DNA of 64,000 nucleotides, from assembly GCF_900112065.1 (NCBI RefSeq), contig NZ_FOKE01000006.1, positions 1 to 64,000 on the forward strand. The letters are read 5' to 3'. This stretch comes from Cohnella sp. OV330. Lineage in GTDB: Bacteria; Bacillota; Bacilli; Paenibacillales; Paenibacillaceae. The position numbers were made by a program, and so were the translations under genes. Shown here piece after piece: positions 25,843 to 34,797 of the stretch (the first letter of the stretch is position 1; every line of letters starts with the position of its first letter). The notes under the pieces were generated by a model. The model was not told where the DNA came from, searched no databases, and saw nothing but the letters and a program-made list of their open reading frames with translations.

Positions 25843-28506
25843 ATGCCGCTAACGATCAAGGAAACGACTTGCGAATATAAGCGCAGCCCGCTTGGCATCG
25901 ACACGCCGCACCCGCGGCTGTCCTGGAAGCTGGAAAGCGAAAAGCGCGGAGAAGTCCAAACCGGATACCGGATCCAAGTCTCGGCAGGCGCTGAGAAATT
26001 TGACGAGCCGCTGTGGGATTCCGGCCGCGTAGAGAGCGAGGCGTCGGTCCTGGTCCCGTATGCCGGTCCGGAGCTTCGCTCGCGGACGAGGTATTATTAC
26101 CGGGTAAAGGCGTGGGGCCGCGACGGGACGGAATCGGCTTGGAGCGAGACCGCCTGGTGGGAGGCGGCGTTGCTGTCGGCGGACGAATGGCAGGCGAACT
26201 GGATCGGGGCGGACCCGGCCGTGCTGGACCCCGACGATGAAGCGTCGCCGCTGCTGCGCAAAACGTTCGAGCTCGATGGGGAGATCGCGTCGGCGCGCAT
26301 CTACGCGACGGCGGCAGGCTTGTACGAGCTGTATCTGAACGGCGAGCGGGTCGGCGAGGATCTGATGGCGCCCGGTTGGACGAGCTACGCGAAGCGTCTG
26401 CAGTACCAGACGTACGACGTGACGCATTCGCTCTCCCAAGGCATCAACGCGCTCGGCATCGCCTTGGGCAATGGCTGGTACAAGAGCGAATTGGCCAAAA
26501 AGAACAATCGGTACGGCAACCGCCGGGCGGCCTTGCTGCAGCTGCACGTCCTGTTCGCGGACGGGAGCGAACAAGTCGTCGTCACCGATCCTTCCTGGAA
26601 GGCTTCGACGGGCGGCATCCGATTTTCGGAAATTTATCACGGGGAAACGTTCGATGCGCGGCTTGAACCCGCCGAATGGCGTACGGCCGAATTCGACGAT
26701 TCAACGTGGCGTGCGGCGACGGCGGCCGAGCCGGGGACAGGTCGACTCGTGGCGCAGGAGAATTGGCCCGTTCGCGTGACGGAGCGGCTCCTACCCGTCG
26801 CGCTGCTGCGGACCCCGGCGGGCGACACGGTGCTGGATTACGGCCAGAACTTAGTCGGTCGCGTGCGGCTGCGGCCGAACGTACCGGCAGGGACGACGAT
26901 CAGGCTCAGGCATGCCGAGATTTTGGATCGCGACGGCAACGTGTATTACGGCAATCTCAGGGGCGCGCGGCAAGAGCTCGTCTATACGGCTTCTGGCGAA
27001 GCGGGCGAAACGTATGCCGCCGCGTTTACCTTTTTCGGCTTCCGCTACGTGCAGGTGGAGGGCTATCCCGGCCAAGACGAGGCGGGGCTGCCCTTCGAGG
27101 CGTTCGAAGCCGATGTCGTCCATTCCGACATGCCCGAGACGGGCCGATTCGAATGCTCGAACGAGCTGATCAATCGGCTGAACCTCAACATTCGCTGGGG
27201 ACAGCGGGGCAACTTCCTCGACGTGCCGACGGATTGCCCGCAGCGCGACGAACGGCTCGGCTGGACGGGCGACGCGCAAGTTTTCGTGCGGACGGCGGCC
27301 TTCCTCTATCAGGTCGGACCGTTTTTTGCCAAGTGGCTCCACGATCTGGCGGCCGACCAGCATCCGGACGGGGGCGTGCCGTTCGTCGTTCCGAACGTGC
27401 TTCAGGGCCACTCCTCGGCGGCATGGGGCGACGCGGCGGTCATCTGTCCGTGGACGATCTATCAATGCTACGGAGATAAGCGTCTCCTCGAAGAGCAGTT
27501 CGACAGCATGAAGGCTTGGGTCGAATACATGCGCGCGCAGGGCGAAGACGAATATTTGTGGAATACCGGCTTCCATTTCGGCGATTGGCTCGGGCTCGAC
27601 GCCAAGGAGAACAGCTACATCGGCGCCACGCCGAAGGACTTCATCGCCACCGCCTATTACGCCTATTCGGCGCGCCTGGTCCGCGACGCGGCAGTCGCGC
27701 TGGGCAAAGCCGCCGACGTCCGCTACTTCGGCGATCTGTACCATCGCGTCAGCGACGCGTTTCGGCGCGAGTTCGTCACGCCAGGCGGCAGGCTCGCGGC
27801 GCCTACGCAGACAGCGCACGCCCTGGCGCTCGTCTTCGGGTTGGTCGAAGGCGAGGTCAAGACGCGGGTCGCCCGCGAGCTGAACGAGCTGGTCGTGAAA
27901 AACGACCATCATCTAACGACCGGATTCGTCGGCACGCCTTATCTTTGCTTCGCGCTGTCGGACAACGGCTATCACGACACGGCGCTGAAGCTGCTTATGC
28001 AGGAGAGTTACCCATCCTGGCTGTATCCCGTGAAACAGGGCGCGACGACGATCTGGGAGCATTGGGACGGCGTAAAGCCGGACGGAACGTTTTGGAGCGA
28101 GCATATGAACTCCTACAACCATTATGCGTACGGCGCGATCGGCGACTGGCTGTACCGCCGCGTTGTCGGACTGGACGCTGGAGACGGAGGGACGGCGTAC
28201 CGGGACATCCGCATCGCGCCGCTGTTCGGTGGATCGGACCTGAGCTTTGCGGCCGCGACGCTCGAATCGCCGTACGGCACGATTCATTCGGGGTGGCGTC
28301 GCGCGGACGACGAGATCGCGCTCGACGTGGCGCTGCCGGCCGGCACCTCAGCCACGGTACGTCTGCCGGCCGCCGATGTCGCTCGCATCCTGATTGACGG
28401 CAAGCCGGCCGACGCCTCGGAAGACGCGGCGGTCCTGCATGCCGGGGAAGGATTCGTGGAACTAAGGATCGGCTCGGGTCGATACGTATTAACCTGCCCG
28501 GCATAA
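25843..28506 (+). CDS. Glycoside hydrolase family 78 alpha-L-rhamnosidase
   Basis: 887 residues from the ATG with GAGGAG 8 bases upstream (an ATG 8 codons earlier has a poorer site). Domain order of the family: Fn3-like start (PLGIDTPHPRLSWKLES), beta domain with LYLNGERVGEDLMAPGWTSY, then the six-hairpin catalytic domain with FLDVPTDCPQRDERLGWTGDAQ and WEHWDG, and a C-terminal beta domain. The acidic residues in RDERLGWTGD and the later WEHWDG are the catalytic region in characterised members. No signal peptide, so it acts on imported rhamnosides such as flavonoid or pectic fragments. Confidence 0.94.
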   Translation: MPLTIKETTCEYKRSPLGIDTPHPRLSWKLESEKRGEVQTGYRIQVSAGAEKFDEPLWDSGRVESEASVLVPYAGPELRSRTRYYYRVKAWGRDGTESAWSETAWWEAALLSADEWQANWIGADPAVLDPDDEASPLLRKTFELDGEIASARIYATAAGLYELYLNGERVGEDLMAPGWTSYAKRLQYQTYDVTHSLSQGINALGIALGNGWYKSELAKKNNRYGNRRAALLQLHVLFADGSEQVVVTDPSWKASTGGIRFSEIYHGETFDARLEPAEWRTAEFDDSTWRAATAAEPGTGRLVAQENWPVRVTERLLPVALLRTPAGDTVLDYGQNLVGRVRLRPNVPAGTTIRLRHAEILDRDGNVYYGNLRGARQELVYTASGEAGETYAAAFTFFGFRYVQVEGYPGQDEAGLPFEAFEADVVHSDMPETGRFECSNELINRLNLNIRWGQRGNFLDVPTDCPQRDERLGWTGDAQVFVRTAAFLYQVGPFFAKWLHDLAADQHPDGGVPFVVPNVLQGHSSAAWGDAAVICPWTIYQCYGDKRLLEEQFDSMKAWVEYMRAQGEDEYLWNTGFHFGDWLGLDAKENSYIGATPKDFIATAYYAYSARLVRDAAVALGKAADVRYFGDLYHRVSDAFRREFVTPGGRLAAPTQTAHALALVFGLVEGEVKTRVARELNELVVKNDHHLTTGFVGTPYLCFALSDNGYHDTALKLLMQESYPSWLYPVKQGATTIWEHWDGVKPDGTFWSEHMNSYNHYAYGAIGDWLYRRVVGLDAGDGGTAYRDIRIAPLFGGSDLSFAAATLESPYGTIHSGWRRADDEIALDVALPAGTSATVRLPAADVARILIDGKPADASEDAAVLHAGEGFVELRIGSGRYVLTCPA

Positions 28507-28547
28507 GCAGAGGGCGGCCGACGCTTGATCCCATTCATTGACGATTT

Positions 28548-28575
28548 GCCCCCGCGCGGCAGCCGGGGGCATTTT
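28548..28575 (+). terminator. Terminator behind the GH78 gene
   Basis: GCCCCCG pairs with CGGGGGC with a CGCGGCAGC loop, followed by ATTTT. Confidence 0.8.
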
Positions 28576-28718
28576 CGCGTGTCTATTGATTTGTAAACTA
28601 TTATTTCGAATTAAATAGTCAAATTACAATAACAATTAGCCTAAACTTTACGAGTCGAATACGGTACAATAGGGCAAGAATAATATTATCGAACCTATCG
28701 GGATTAGGAGCAATCGAC
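28576..28718 (+). promoter_or_regulatory. AT-rich promoter region of the beta-mannosidase gene
   Basis: This 143-base stretch is much richer in A+T than its surroundings. TACAAT at 28665-28670 is a good -10; TAAACT 17 bases upstream is a weak -35, which suggests activator help. An exact transcription start cannot be called. Confidence 0.35.
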
Positions 28719-31163
28719 ATGACCACGTTGTTGTTGAACGGAAGCTGGGAGCTCTCGAACGGGCGCACCGGCGATCGCTATCAGGCTGCAGTGCCTGGAT
28801 TCGTGCAAAAGGATCTGATGGAGCAGGGCGTGCTTGCCAATGAATTCGATACCTTGTTCGAGCCGAAAATCGAGTGGGTGGAATTCGACGATTGGACCTA
28901 CGCCCGCGCGTTCGCGCTTGGCGAAGACGAGCTGGCGCGCGACGCGATCGAGCTGGTGCTGGAGGGCGTCGACACCTACGCCGAAGTGACGCTTAACGGT
29001 CAAGTGCTCGGCTCGACTGAAAATATGTTTATCGCTTACCGTTTCGATATCAAAGGCATCGCGCAAGCGGAAAACAAGCTGTCGATCCGCATCGCCTCGC
29101 CGACGAAGACGCTGAAGGAGAAGGAAGCCGCATTCGGCGAGCCTTTGAACCTGTGGAACGGCATACCCGCGCGGCTGTTCGGCCGCAAAGCGCAATACGG
29201 CTACGGCTGGGATTGGGGAGCCAAGGTCGTGACGGTCGGCATTCACAAGCCGGTGTCCATCGAAGCCTACGACGTCGTACGAACGAACGGCCTTGGCTAT
29301 GCGATCACGCATCTGACCGACCGCAAGGCGATCGTGAACGCGTCGTTCAAAGTAGCGACCGCAGGCGCGGAGGCCGTAGAAGCGTCGCTCCGCTATCGGA
29401 TCTTCGACGGCGAGACGGTCGTCTCCGAGCGGACCGAGCGGGTCAGCTTGGACCCGGGCGCCGTCGCTTACGAAGCGGCGCTGGAGATCGCGCAGCCGAA
29501 GCGCTGGTACCCGCTCGGTCACGGCGAGCAGGCGCTTTACCGATTGGAGGCCTCGGTGCTGGACGAGGGCGGGGAAGCGGTCGCGACGATGTCCCGCGCC
29601 GTCGGCCTGCGCGAGATTCGCATCGACATGCCTTACGACAAGCAAGGGCGCAAGTTCATCATCCAGGTGAACGGCGTGCCTATCCTGTGCAAAGGCATCA
29701 ACTGGATCCCGCTCAAGCTGTTCCCGAATCTCGATACCAAGGAAGAATACGAGGTCGAGATCGAGCGCATCGCGGCAGCCAACATGAACATGATCCGCGT
29801 CTGGGGCGGCGGGACTTACGAGAACCACGACTTCTTCGACGCCTGCGACCGTCTCGGCGTCATGGTGTGGCAGGACTTCATGTTCGCGTGCGGCGACTAT
29901 CCGGACGACGACGCGTTCAGCGCGCTCGTGCGCAAGGAAGCCGACTACGTCATCTCCGAGTTCGGCAGCCATCCGAGCATCGTGCTCTGGTGCGGCAATA
30001 ACGAGAACCAGGTGTTCGTCGAGCGCAGCCGCGCCCGCCGCTTGCATGGCTACGGCGAAAAGCTGTACTTCGAGGTGCTGCACGATGCGTGCGCGGTCGA
30101 CACGCTGCGGCCGTACTGGCCGTCGAGTCCGTATTCGCTCACGTTCGATCACACGAAGCTGGAAGGCAACTACGGGGACCTCCACTCCTGGTTCGTATGG
30201 GGCCAGACGCATCCGTACGAGGAGTACCGCGAGGTGAACGGCCGTTTCCTGTCCGAGTTCGGCATGCAGTCCTATCCTTCGAATCTTCTGCTGAACATGG
30301 TCGATCCGAGCTGCACGCTGCGCGATCCGAAGCTGGACGCCATGCAGAAGGCGCCGAACGGCATCCAGCGTTTGTTCTATTACACGGTCGGCGATTACAA
30401 GCTGCCTGCGTCGAAGGACGACTTCGTGTACGTCAACCAGCTTTTGCAGGCCAACGCGCTTCGATTCGGCGTCGAGCACTGGGTGTCCCGGATGCCGGAC
30501 ACGTCCGGCGCGCTCATCTGGCAGTGGAGCGACCTGTGGCCGTCCATCAGCTGGGCGCTCGTCGACTACGCCAAGGTGCACAAGCCTTCCTATTTTTATA
30601 TGAAGCGCAGCTTCCAATCGCCCAATGCGTACGCCAAGATCGCGCCGGGCCAGGACGAGGCCGAGCTGTACCTGATTCACGATCACGGCGACTTCGAAGG
30701 TCGCATCGTCGTCGAGTTCTACGATCTGGACTCGGATAGCGTCGTACAGTCCGTCGTGAATGAAGTGAAGGGCACGGGTCACCGGTCGACGCTGATCGGC
30801 ACGTTTTCCGTGGCGGGCTTCGCCCCCGCGCGGACGGTCGTCTGCGTGAACCTGTATCAAGGCGAAACGCGCTTGGCCGCGAACACGTACCTGCTGGGCA
30901 AGCCGCATCAGCTCGCGCTGAAGCCGGCGGACGTCCAGGTCGCACAGGAGACGCTGGCGAACGGCGATACGCGCTTCACGCTGACGACCGATGCGTTCGC
31001 CAAGGACGTCGGACTCGTCGACCTGCCGGGGACGCTCTCGGACAACTTCTTCGACCTGCGCGCGGACGAGAAGCGGGAAATCGTGCTCAAAGGCGCGCTG
31101 CCGGAAGGCGCGAAGGTCCAGGTCGCCTGCTTGAATCAAGTGAAGACGCTCGACTACGTATAA
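28719..31163 (+). CDS. Glycoside hydrolase family 2 beta-mannosidase
   Basis: 814 residues. The N-terminal sugar-binding domain starts LNGSWELSNGRTGDRYQAAVPG, followed by GYGWDWGAKVV, and the barrel carries the acid/base glutamate in WCGNNENQ (Glu429) and the nucleophile in LSEFGMQSYP (Glu513). This combination fits beta-mannosidase rather than beta-galactosidase. No signal peptide, so the enzyme hydrolyses imported manno-oligosaccharides. TTAGGAG lies 8 bases before the ATG. Monocistronic; no transporter adjacent. Confidence 0.93.
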   Translation: MTTLLLNGSWELSNGRTGDRYQAAVPGFVQKDLMEQGVLANEFDTLFEPKIEWVEFDDWTYARAFALGEDELARDAIELVLEGVDTYAEVTLNGQVLGSTENMFIAYRFDIKGIAQAENKLSIRIASPTKTLKEKEAAFGEPLNLWNGIPARLFGRKAQYGYGWDWGAKVVTVGIHKPVSIEAYDVVRTNGLGYAITHLTDRKAIVNASFKVATAGAEAVEASLRYRIFDGETVVSERTERVSLDPGAVAYEAALEIAQPKRWYPLGHGEQALYRLEASVLDEGGEAVATMSRAVGLREIRIDMPYDKQGRKFIIQVNGVPILCKGINWIPLKLFPNLDTKEEYEVEIERIAAANMNMIRVWGGGTYENHDFFDACDRLGVMVWQDFMFACGDYPDDDAFSALVRKEADYVISEFGSHPSIVLWCGNNENQVFVERSRARRLHGYGEKLYFEVLHDACAVDTLRPYWPSSPYSLTFDHTKLEGNYGDLHSWFVWGQTHPYEEYREVNGRFLSEFGMQSYPSNLLLNMVDPSCTLRDPKLDAMQKAPNGIQRLFYYTVGDYKLPASKDDFVYVNQLLQANALRFGVEHWVSRMPDTSGALIWQWSDLWPSISWALVDYAKVHKPSYFYMKRSFQSPNAYAKIAPGQDEAELYLIHDHGDFEGRIVVEFYDLDSDSVVQSVVNEVKGTGHRSTLIGTFSVAGFAPARTVVCVNLYQGETRLAANTYLLGKPHQLALKPADVQVAQETLANGDTRFTLTTDAFAKDVGLVDLPGTLSDNFFDLRADEKREIVLKGALPEGAKVQVACLNQVKTLDYV

Positions 31164-31217
31164 TCGAAATGCGTTATTGAAACGCGGCATACCGAAAACA
31201 GGCCGATTCGGCCGGTC

Positions 31218-31265
31218 AAGTCCCGGAGATGCTCCCGCAAGGGAGATATCGACGGGACTTTTTGT
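31218..31265 (+). terminator. Terminator behind the beta-mannosidase gene
   Basis: AAGTCCC pairs with GGGACTT and encloses a second hairpin GCTCCC-GCAA-GGGAG(C); a T-run follows. Confidence 0.75.
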
Positions 31266-31321
31266 ATGTGATTTCGCAACCGAAGTCCCAAGTTCGTCCG
31301 AATTGATAACGCGCGGAAAAA

Positions 31322-31375
31322 TTTACATATCCAAAATATAGGCCGCCATCCCGGTTTACAAAACCTGCCTATAAT
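31322..31375 (+). promoter_or_regulatory. Candidate Pho-box promoter of the pst operon
   Basis: Two TTTACA hexamers at 31322-31327 and 31355-31360 are exactly 33 bases apart, three times the 11-base repeat of Bacillus PhoP boxes (TTAACA/TTCACA type). The intermediate repeats do not match, so the box is incomplete. A TATAAT at 31370-31375 has no good -35, as expected for an activator-dependent promoter. It lies 40 bases before the first gene. Confidence 0.4.
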
Positions 31376-31414
31376 GAGTAATAGATCAATCAAAAGAAGG
31401 GTGACTGGGCGCAC

Positions 31415-32839
31415 ATGGTGATGAAAAAAGCAATCGCGGCAACGATTCTGGCAGCGGCTCTGGGAACGGCAGCGGCAGGAACGGCAGGCGCAGCACAACT
31501 CAGCTCGGCGGCCACCGCCAAAGCGGTAACGGCAAAAGCCGTAGCGCTGACGGTCAAGCAATCCGTATTCGTCGTCAACTACAATGACGTGCAAGTCCGC
31601 ACGGCGTTGTCGAACGGCGAGACGCTGGTCTCGGTACGCGATCTGAGCGCCGCGATCGGCGCTAAGCTGTCGGCGGTAAACGGCTATACGACGCTTACGC
31701 TGGATTCGCATTCCTTTGCTTTTAAGACGGGGGTCAAGCAAGCATCGGTCGACGGCAACATCATCAATTTGAATCAAGCGGCTAAGGTATTGGACGGAAC
31801 GGCGTTCGTAGCGGTCAAGCCGCTTGTACAAGCCCTTGGCGGCACGATGGCGCTGAAGGACGGCAAACTCGCGATCAACACGATCAAGCTGCTCGCAGGC
31901 GGCGACAACGCGCGCTTCGTGAACGCAAGCCAAGCGATCGTCTCCGTAGAGACGGACGCGAAGCGCACGGACTATCTGGTGGACGTGGCGACCGGCAAAT
32001 CGGCAGAGCTTCTCTCTTCCGAAGGCGGTTCGGACCTGATCGTCGCTCCGGGCGGCGCCAAGGCAGCTTACACGGACGCTGAAGGCGCGGTGTACGTGAT
32101 CGACCTGGCGAGCAAGCAAACGAAGCAAATCACAAGCGACACGTCGATCAAGACCGAGCTCGTATGGTCTGCCGACGGCTCCGCGATCTACTTCCTGCAA
32201 GGCGATAAAGGTTCGGTCATCGCGAAGGTAGACATCGCGACGGGCACGATCTCGAAGGTTGTAGAGGACAAGGTCGATTATAAGTCCGCGCTGTCGGTCT
32301 CGCCAGACGGCAAGAAGTTCGCGTACCTGGTCACGACGCCGCCGAAGGCGACCGCCGACGGCACGGATCTGGACAAGGACACGGTCGCCATCGACGCGAG
32401 CGGCGAGCAAGTACAAGTGAACTTGTACGACGCTTCGGTTGAAAAGCCGGCGGCAGTCGCGCTGACTTCGGCGAAGGACGACAAGCTGTTCGTGGTTTCT
32501 CCGGACGGCAGCACGGTTTACTATGTGAGCGTGGCGGACGAAAACGCAAACGCCACGGTCGTATCGGTCGACAAGGACAAGAAGACGGCTACGCTGCTGG
32601 CCGAAGGCGACGTAGAAGAGCTCGTCCTGTCCGGCGGCAAGCTGTACGTCCTGACCGCAGTAAGCGATGCCGAGTCCGCGATCTATGAAGTCGATCCAGC
32701 CACGGCTTCCAAGAAGCTGATGTACAACGTATCCGCTTCTGCATCCGGACTTGCCGTGAACGGGTCGCAAATCATCATAGCCCTTGAAGACGGCCTGTAC
32801 GTGAACGCGAACGGCGCTTGGAAGCCGGTCACCCGCTAA
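31415..32839 (+). CDS. Secreted protein: copper-amine-oxidase-N-like domain plus beta-propeller-like repeats
   Basis: 474 residues. A signal peptide (MVMKKAIAATILAAALGTAAAG, cleavage near TAGAA) precedes a copper amine oxidase N-terminal-like (stalk) domain, about residues 48-150, with VRTALSNGETLVSVRDLSAAIG and AFVAVKPLVQALGG. Residues about 160-470 contain TolB/WD40-like repeats (LVWSADGSAIYFL, ALSVSPDGKKFAYLV, LFVVSPDGSTVYYVS). GAAGGGTG precedes the ATG by about 11 bases; a GTG and an ATG follow at once. pstS begins only 35 bases downstream, so it shares the phosphate operon. A cell-surface role in phosphate capture is inference; no enzyme activity is implied. Confidence 0.85.
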   Translation: MVMKKAIAATILAAALGTAAAGTAGAAQLSSAATAKAVTAKAVALTVKQSVFVVNYNDVQVRTALSNGETLVSVRDLSAAIGAKLSAVNGYTTLTLDSHSFAFKTGVKQASVDGNIINLNQAAKVLDGTAFVAVKPLVQALGGTMALKDGKLAINTIKLLAGGDNARFVNASQAIVSVETDAKRTDYLVDVATGKSAELLSSEGGSDLIVAPGGAKAAYTDAEGAVYVIDLASKQTKQITSDTSIKTELVWSADGSAIYFLQGDKGSVIAKVDIATGTISKVVEDKVDYKSALSVSPDGKKFAYLVTTPPKATADGTDLDKDTVAIDASGEQVQVNLYDASVEKPAAVALTSAKDDKLFVVSPDGSTVYYVSVADENANATVVSVDKDKKTATLLAEGDVEELVLSGGKLYVLTAVSDAESAIYEVDPATASKKLMYNVSASASGLAVNGSQIIIALEDGLYVNANGAWKPVTR

Positions 32840-32874
32840 TCTTTTTTCCTAATACGAGAGGAGCACTTATTCCC

Positions 32875-33729
32875 ATGAAAAAATGGTTCAAACCCGCCGC
32901 GCTGATCGCGCTTGCGGTCTCCCTGACGGCCGGCGGCGCTTCCGTCGCGTCCGCGGCAAGCTCGCTTAAAGGCAAGATCGTCATCAACGGCTCGTCGGCG
33001 CTGCTGCCGCTGACGCTGCAAGCGAAAAGCGAATTCCAGAAGCTGAACCCGAAGGTCAAGATCTCGGCGTCCGCGGTCAGCTCCATCGCCGGTCCGCAAT
33101 CGGTCCGCAAAGGCATCGCCGACATCGGCGCGGTAGACTGGGATGCATCCATGGACGTTCCCGGCTTCAAAAAGTTCGACGGCCAAGTGGCCAACCCGGT
33201 CGCCGTCACGGTATTCACGGCCGTCGTCAACAAGAACGTGAGCGTCAGCAACCTGACGACCAAGCAACTGCAAGACATTTTCTCCGGCAAGGTCACGAAC
33301 TGGAAGGACGTCGGCGGCTCGGACGCTAACATCGTCGTCGTCAACCGCAAGTTCGGTTCCGGTACTCGCGTTAACTTCCAACTGAAGGCGCTCGAAGGCA
33401 AGGACTTCATGACGAAGGGCGACAACTACAAGGAAACGGGCTCGAGCGGCGACATGAAAACCGCGATCGAAACGACCCCTAACGCAATCGGCTACATCGA
33501 CCTGCCGTACGTGACCGACAAGATGAAGGCTCTGTCGATCAACGGCGCCGCGCCGACCGAGAAAAACGTGTTGAACGGCACGTACAAGGTATGGGGCATC
33601 GGCTACTTCATGACGAAGGGCCAGCCGACGGGCGCGACCAAAGCATTCATCGAGTATATTCAGAGCGCCAAGTTCCAAAACGGCTCGCTGAAAAAGCTGA
33701 AGTTCATCCCGCTGGCGGCCGTCAAGTAA
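32875..33729 (+). CDS. pstS: Phosphate ABC transporter, substrate-binding protein PstS
   Basis: 284 residues from the ATG of MKKWFKP behind AGAGGAG. After a signal peptide ending ASVASAAS, the fold has the phosphate-binding loops GSSALLPLTLQAKSEF, the SVRKGIADIGAVDWD stretch and RKFGSGTRVNFQL, as in PstS. It binds orthophosphate outside the cell and hands it to PstC/PstA. Oddity: the signal region contains no cysteine, so the usual lipobox is missing and the protein would be released rather than anchored. Followed by pstC, pstA, pstB in the standard order. Confidence 0.93.
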   Translation: MKKWFKPAALIALAVSLTAGGASVASAASSLKGKIVINGSSALLPLTLQAKSEFQKLNPKVKISASAVSSIAGPQSVRKGIADIGAVDWDASMDVPGFKKFDGQVANPVAVTVFTAVVNKNVSVSNLTTKQLQDIFSGKVTNWKDVGGSDANIVVVNRKFGSGTRVNFQLKALEGKDFMTKGDNYKETGSSGDMKTAIETTPNAIGYIDLPYVTDKMKALSINGAAPTEKNVLNGTYKVWGIGYFMTKGQPTGATKAFIEYIQSAKFQNGSLKKLKFIPLAAVK

Positions 33730-33759
33730 TAAAAGCGAAACCGATCGTATCACGCCATC

Positions 33760-33799
33760 AAGCCGGCTGCAGCGTCAAAGCGCTTAAGGCCGGCTTTTT
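33760..33799 (+). terminator. Hairpin between pstS and pstC, possible partial terminator
   Basis: AAGCCGGC at 33760-33767 pairs with GCCGGCTT at 33789-33796, followed by TTTTC. A leaky terminator here would give more PstS than permease, as is common in binding-protein operons. Confidence 0.7.
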
Positions 33800-33834
33800 C
33801 TTTACGTTTTTACCTGGGAGAGGAGATTCGTCCT

Positions 33835-34797
33835 ATGCTTGAGATGAACGCGCAAAGCCGCGTCATCGCGCCGGCGGAGCTGGGCAACAGCTTGCGCCAA
33901 GCCGGCGGCGATCCGCTTGACCGCAGATCCCGGCTGAGATTTTTCAATTCGACGTTTAAGGTCCTCTGCGTATCCGCGGCCGTATTCGTTTGCCTTGTTC
34001 TGTTCGGCATTTTGATCTTGATGTTCAAGACGGGCGTCATGACGTTCGAAACGGTTTCGTTCAAAGAATTTTTCTTTTCTACCAATTGGGACCCCGAAAA
34101 CGGACATTTCGGCGCGCTGCTCTTCATATTCGGCACGTTCGCCTTGACCGCACTTACGCTTGTGCTTGCCGTCCCGGTCGCCGTACTGATCGCCGTGTTC
34201 CTGGCGGAGATCACGCCGGTGTGGCTGCGCGGCGCGCTGCGCCCCGTAATGGACCTGCTCGTCGGCATCCCGTCCGTCGTCTACGGCTACCTGGGACTGA
34301 CGATTCTGATCCCGATGCTCCGCGCGATGACGGGACGCGATCTGGCAGACGGACTGCTCGCCGCCGCAATCGTGCTGGCGATCATGGTGCTGCCGACCAT
34401 CGCCCGCATAAGCGACGACGCGATCTCCGCCGTTCCGAAAAAATACAGGGATGCCTCGTATGCGCTGGGCTCGACGCGCTTCCAGACGATCTTCCGCGTC
34501 GTGCTGCCCGCGGCGCGCAGCGGCATCGTCTACGCGGTCATCCTCGGCATGGCGCGCGCGATCGGCGAAACGATGGCCGTCGTCATGGTCATCGGCAACA
34601 CGCCGCAGCTTGCCGACAGCCTCTTCACGCCGACCGCCGTGCTGACAAGCAACATCGTCATGCAGATCACGAGCGTTGAATTCGACTCGACCTGGAACTA
34701 TGCGCTGTACCTGATGGGCTTCCTCCTGCTCGCGATCTCGCTGCTGCTGATCGTCGCGGTTCGGCTGCTGCAGAAGAAGGGAGCGAAGGCTTCGTGA
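33835..34797 (+). CDS. pstC: Phosphate ABC transporter permease PstC
   Basis: 320 residues, ATG preceded by GAGAGGAG. Six hydrophobic helices (about 45-67, 97-120, 137-158, 179-198, 230-252, 288-310). The permease coupling motif EA-like stretch reads ALGSTRFQTIFRVVLPAARSGI; the RAIGETMAVVMVIGN near the end is typical of PstC. Forms the channel with PstA. The GTG start of pstA overlaps the stop. Confidence 0.96.
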   Translation: MLEMNAQSRVIAPAELGNSLRQAGGDPLDRRSRLRFFNSTFKVLCVSAAVFVCLVLFGILILMFKTGVMTFETVSFKEFFFSTNWDPENGHFGALLFIFGTFALTALTLVLAVPVAVLIAVFLAEITPVWLRGALRPVMDLLVGIPSVVYGYLGLTILIPMLRAMTGRDLADGLLAAAIVLAIMVLPTIARISDDAISAVPKKYRDASYALGSTRFQTIFRVVLPAARSGIVYAVILGMARAIGETMAVVMVIGNTPQLADSLFTPTAVLTSNIVMQITSVEFDSTWNYALYLMGFLLLAISLLLIVAVRLLQKKGAKAS

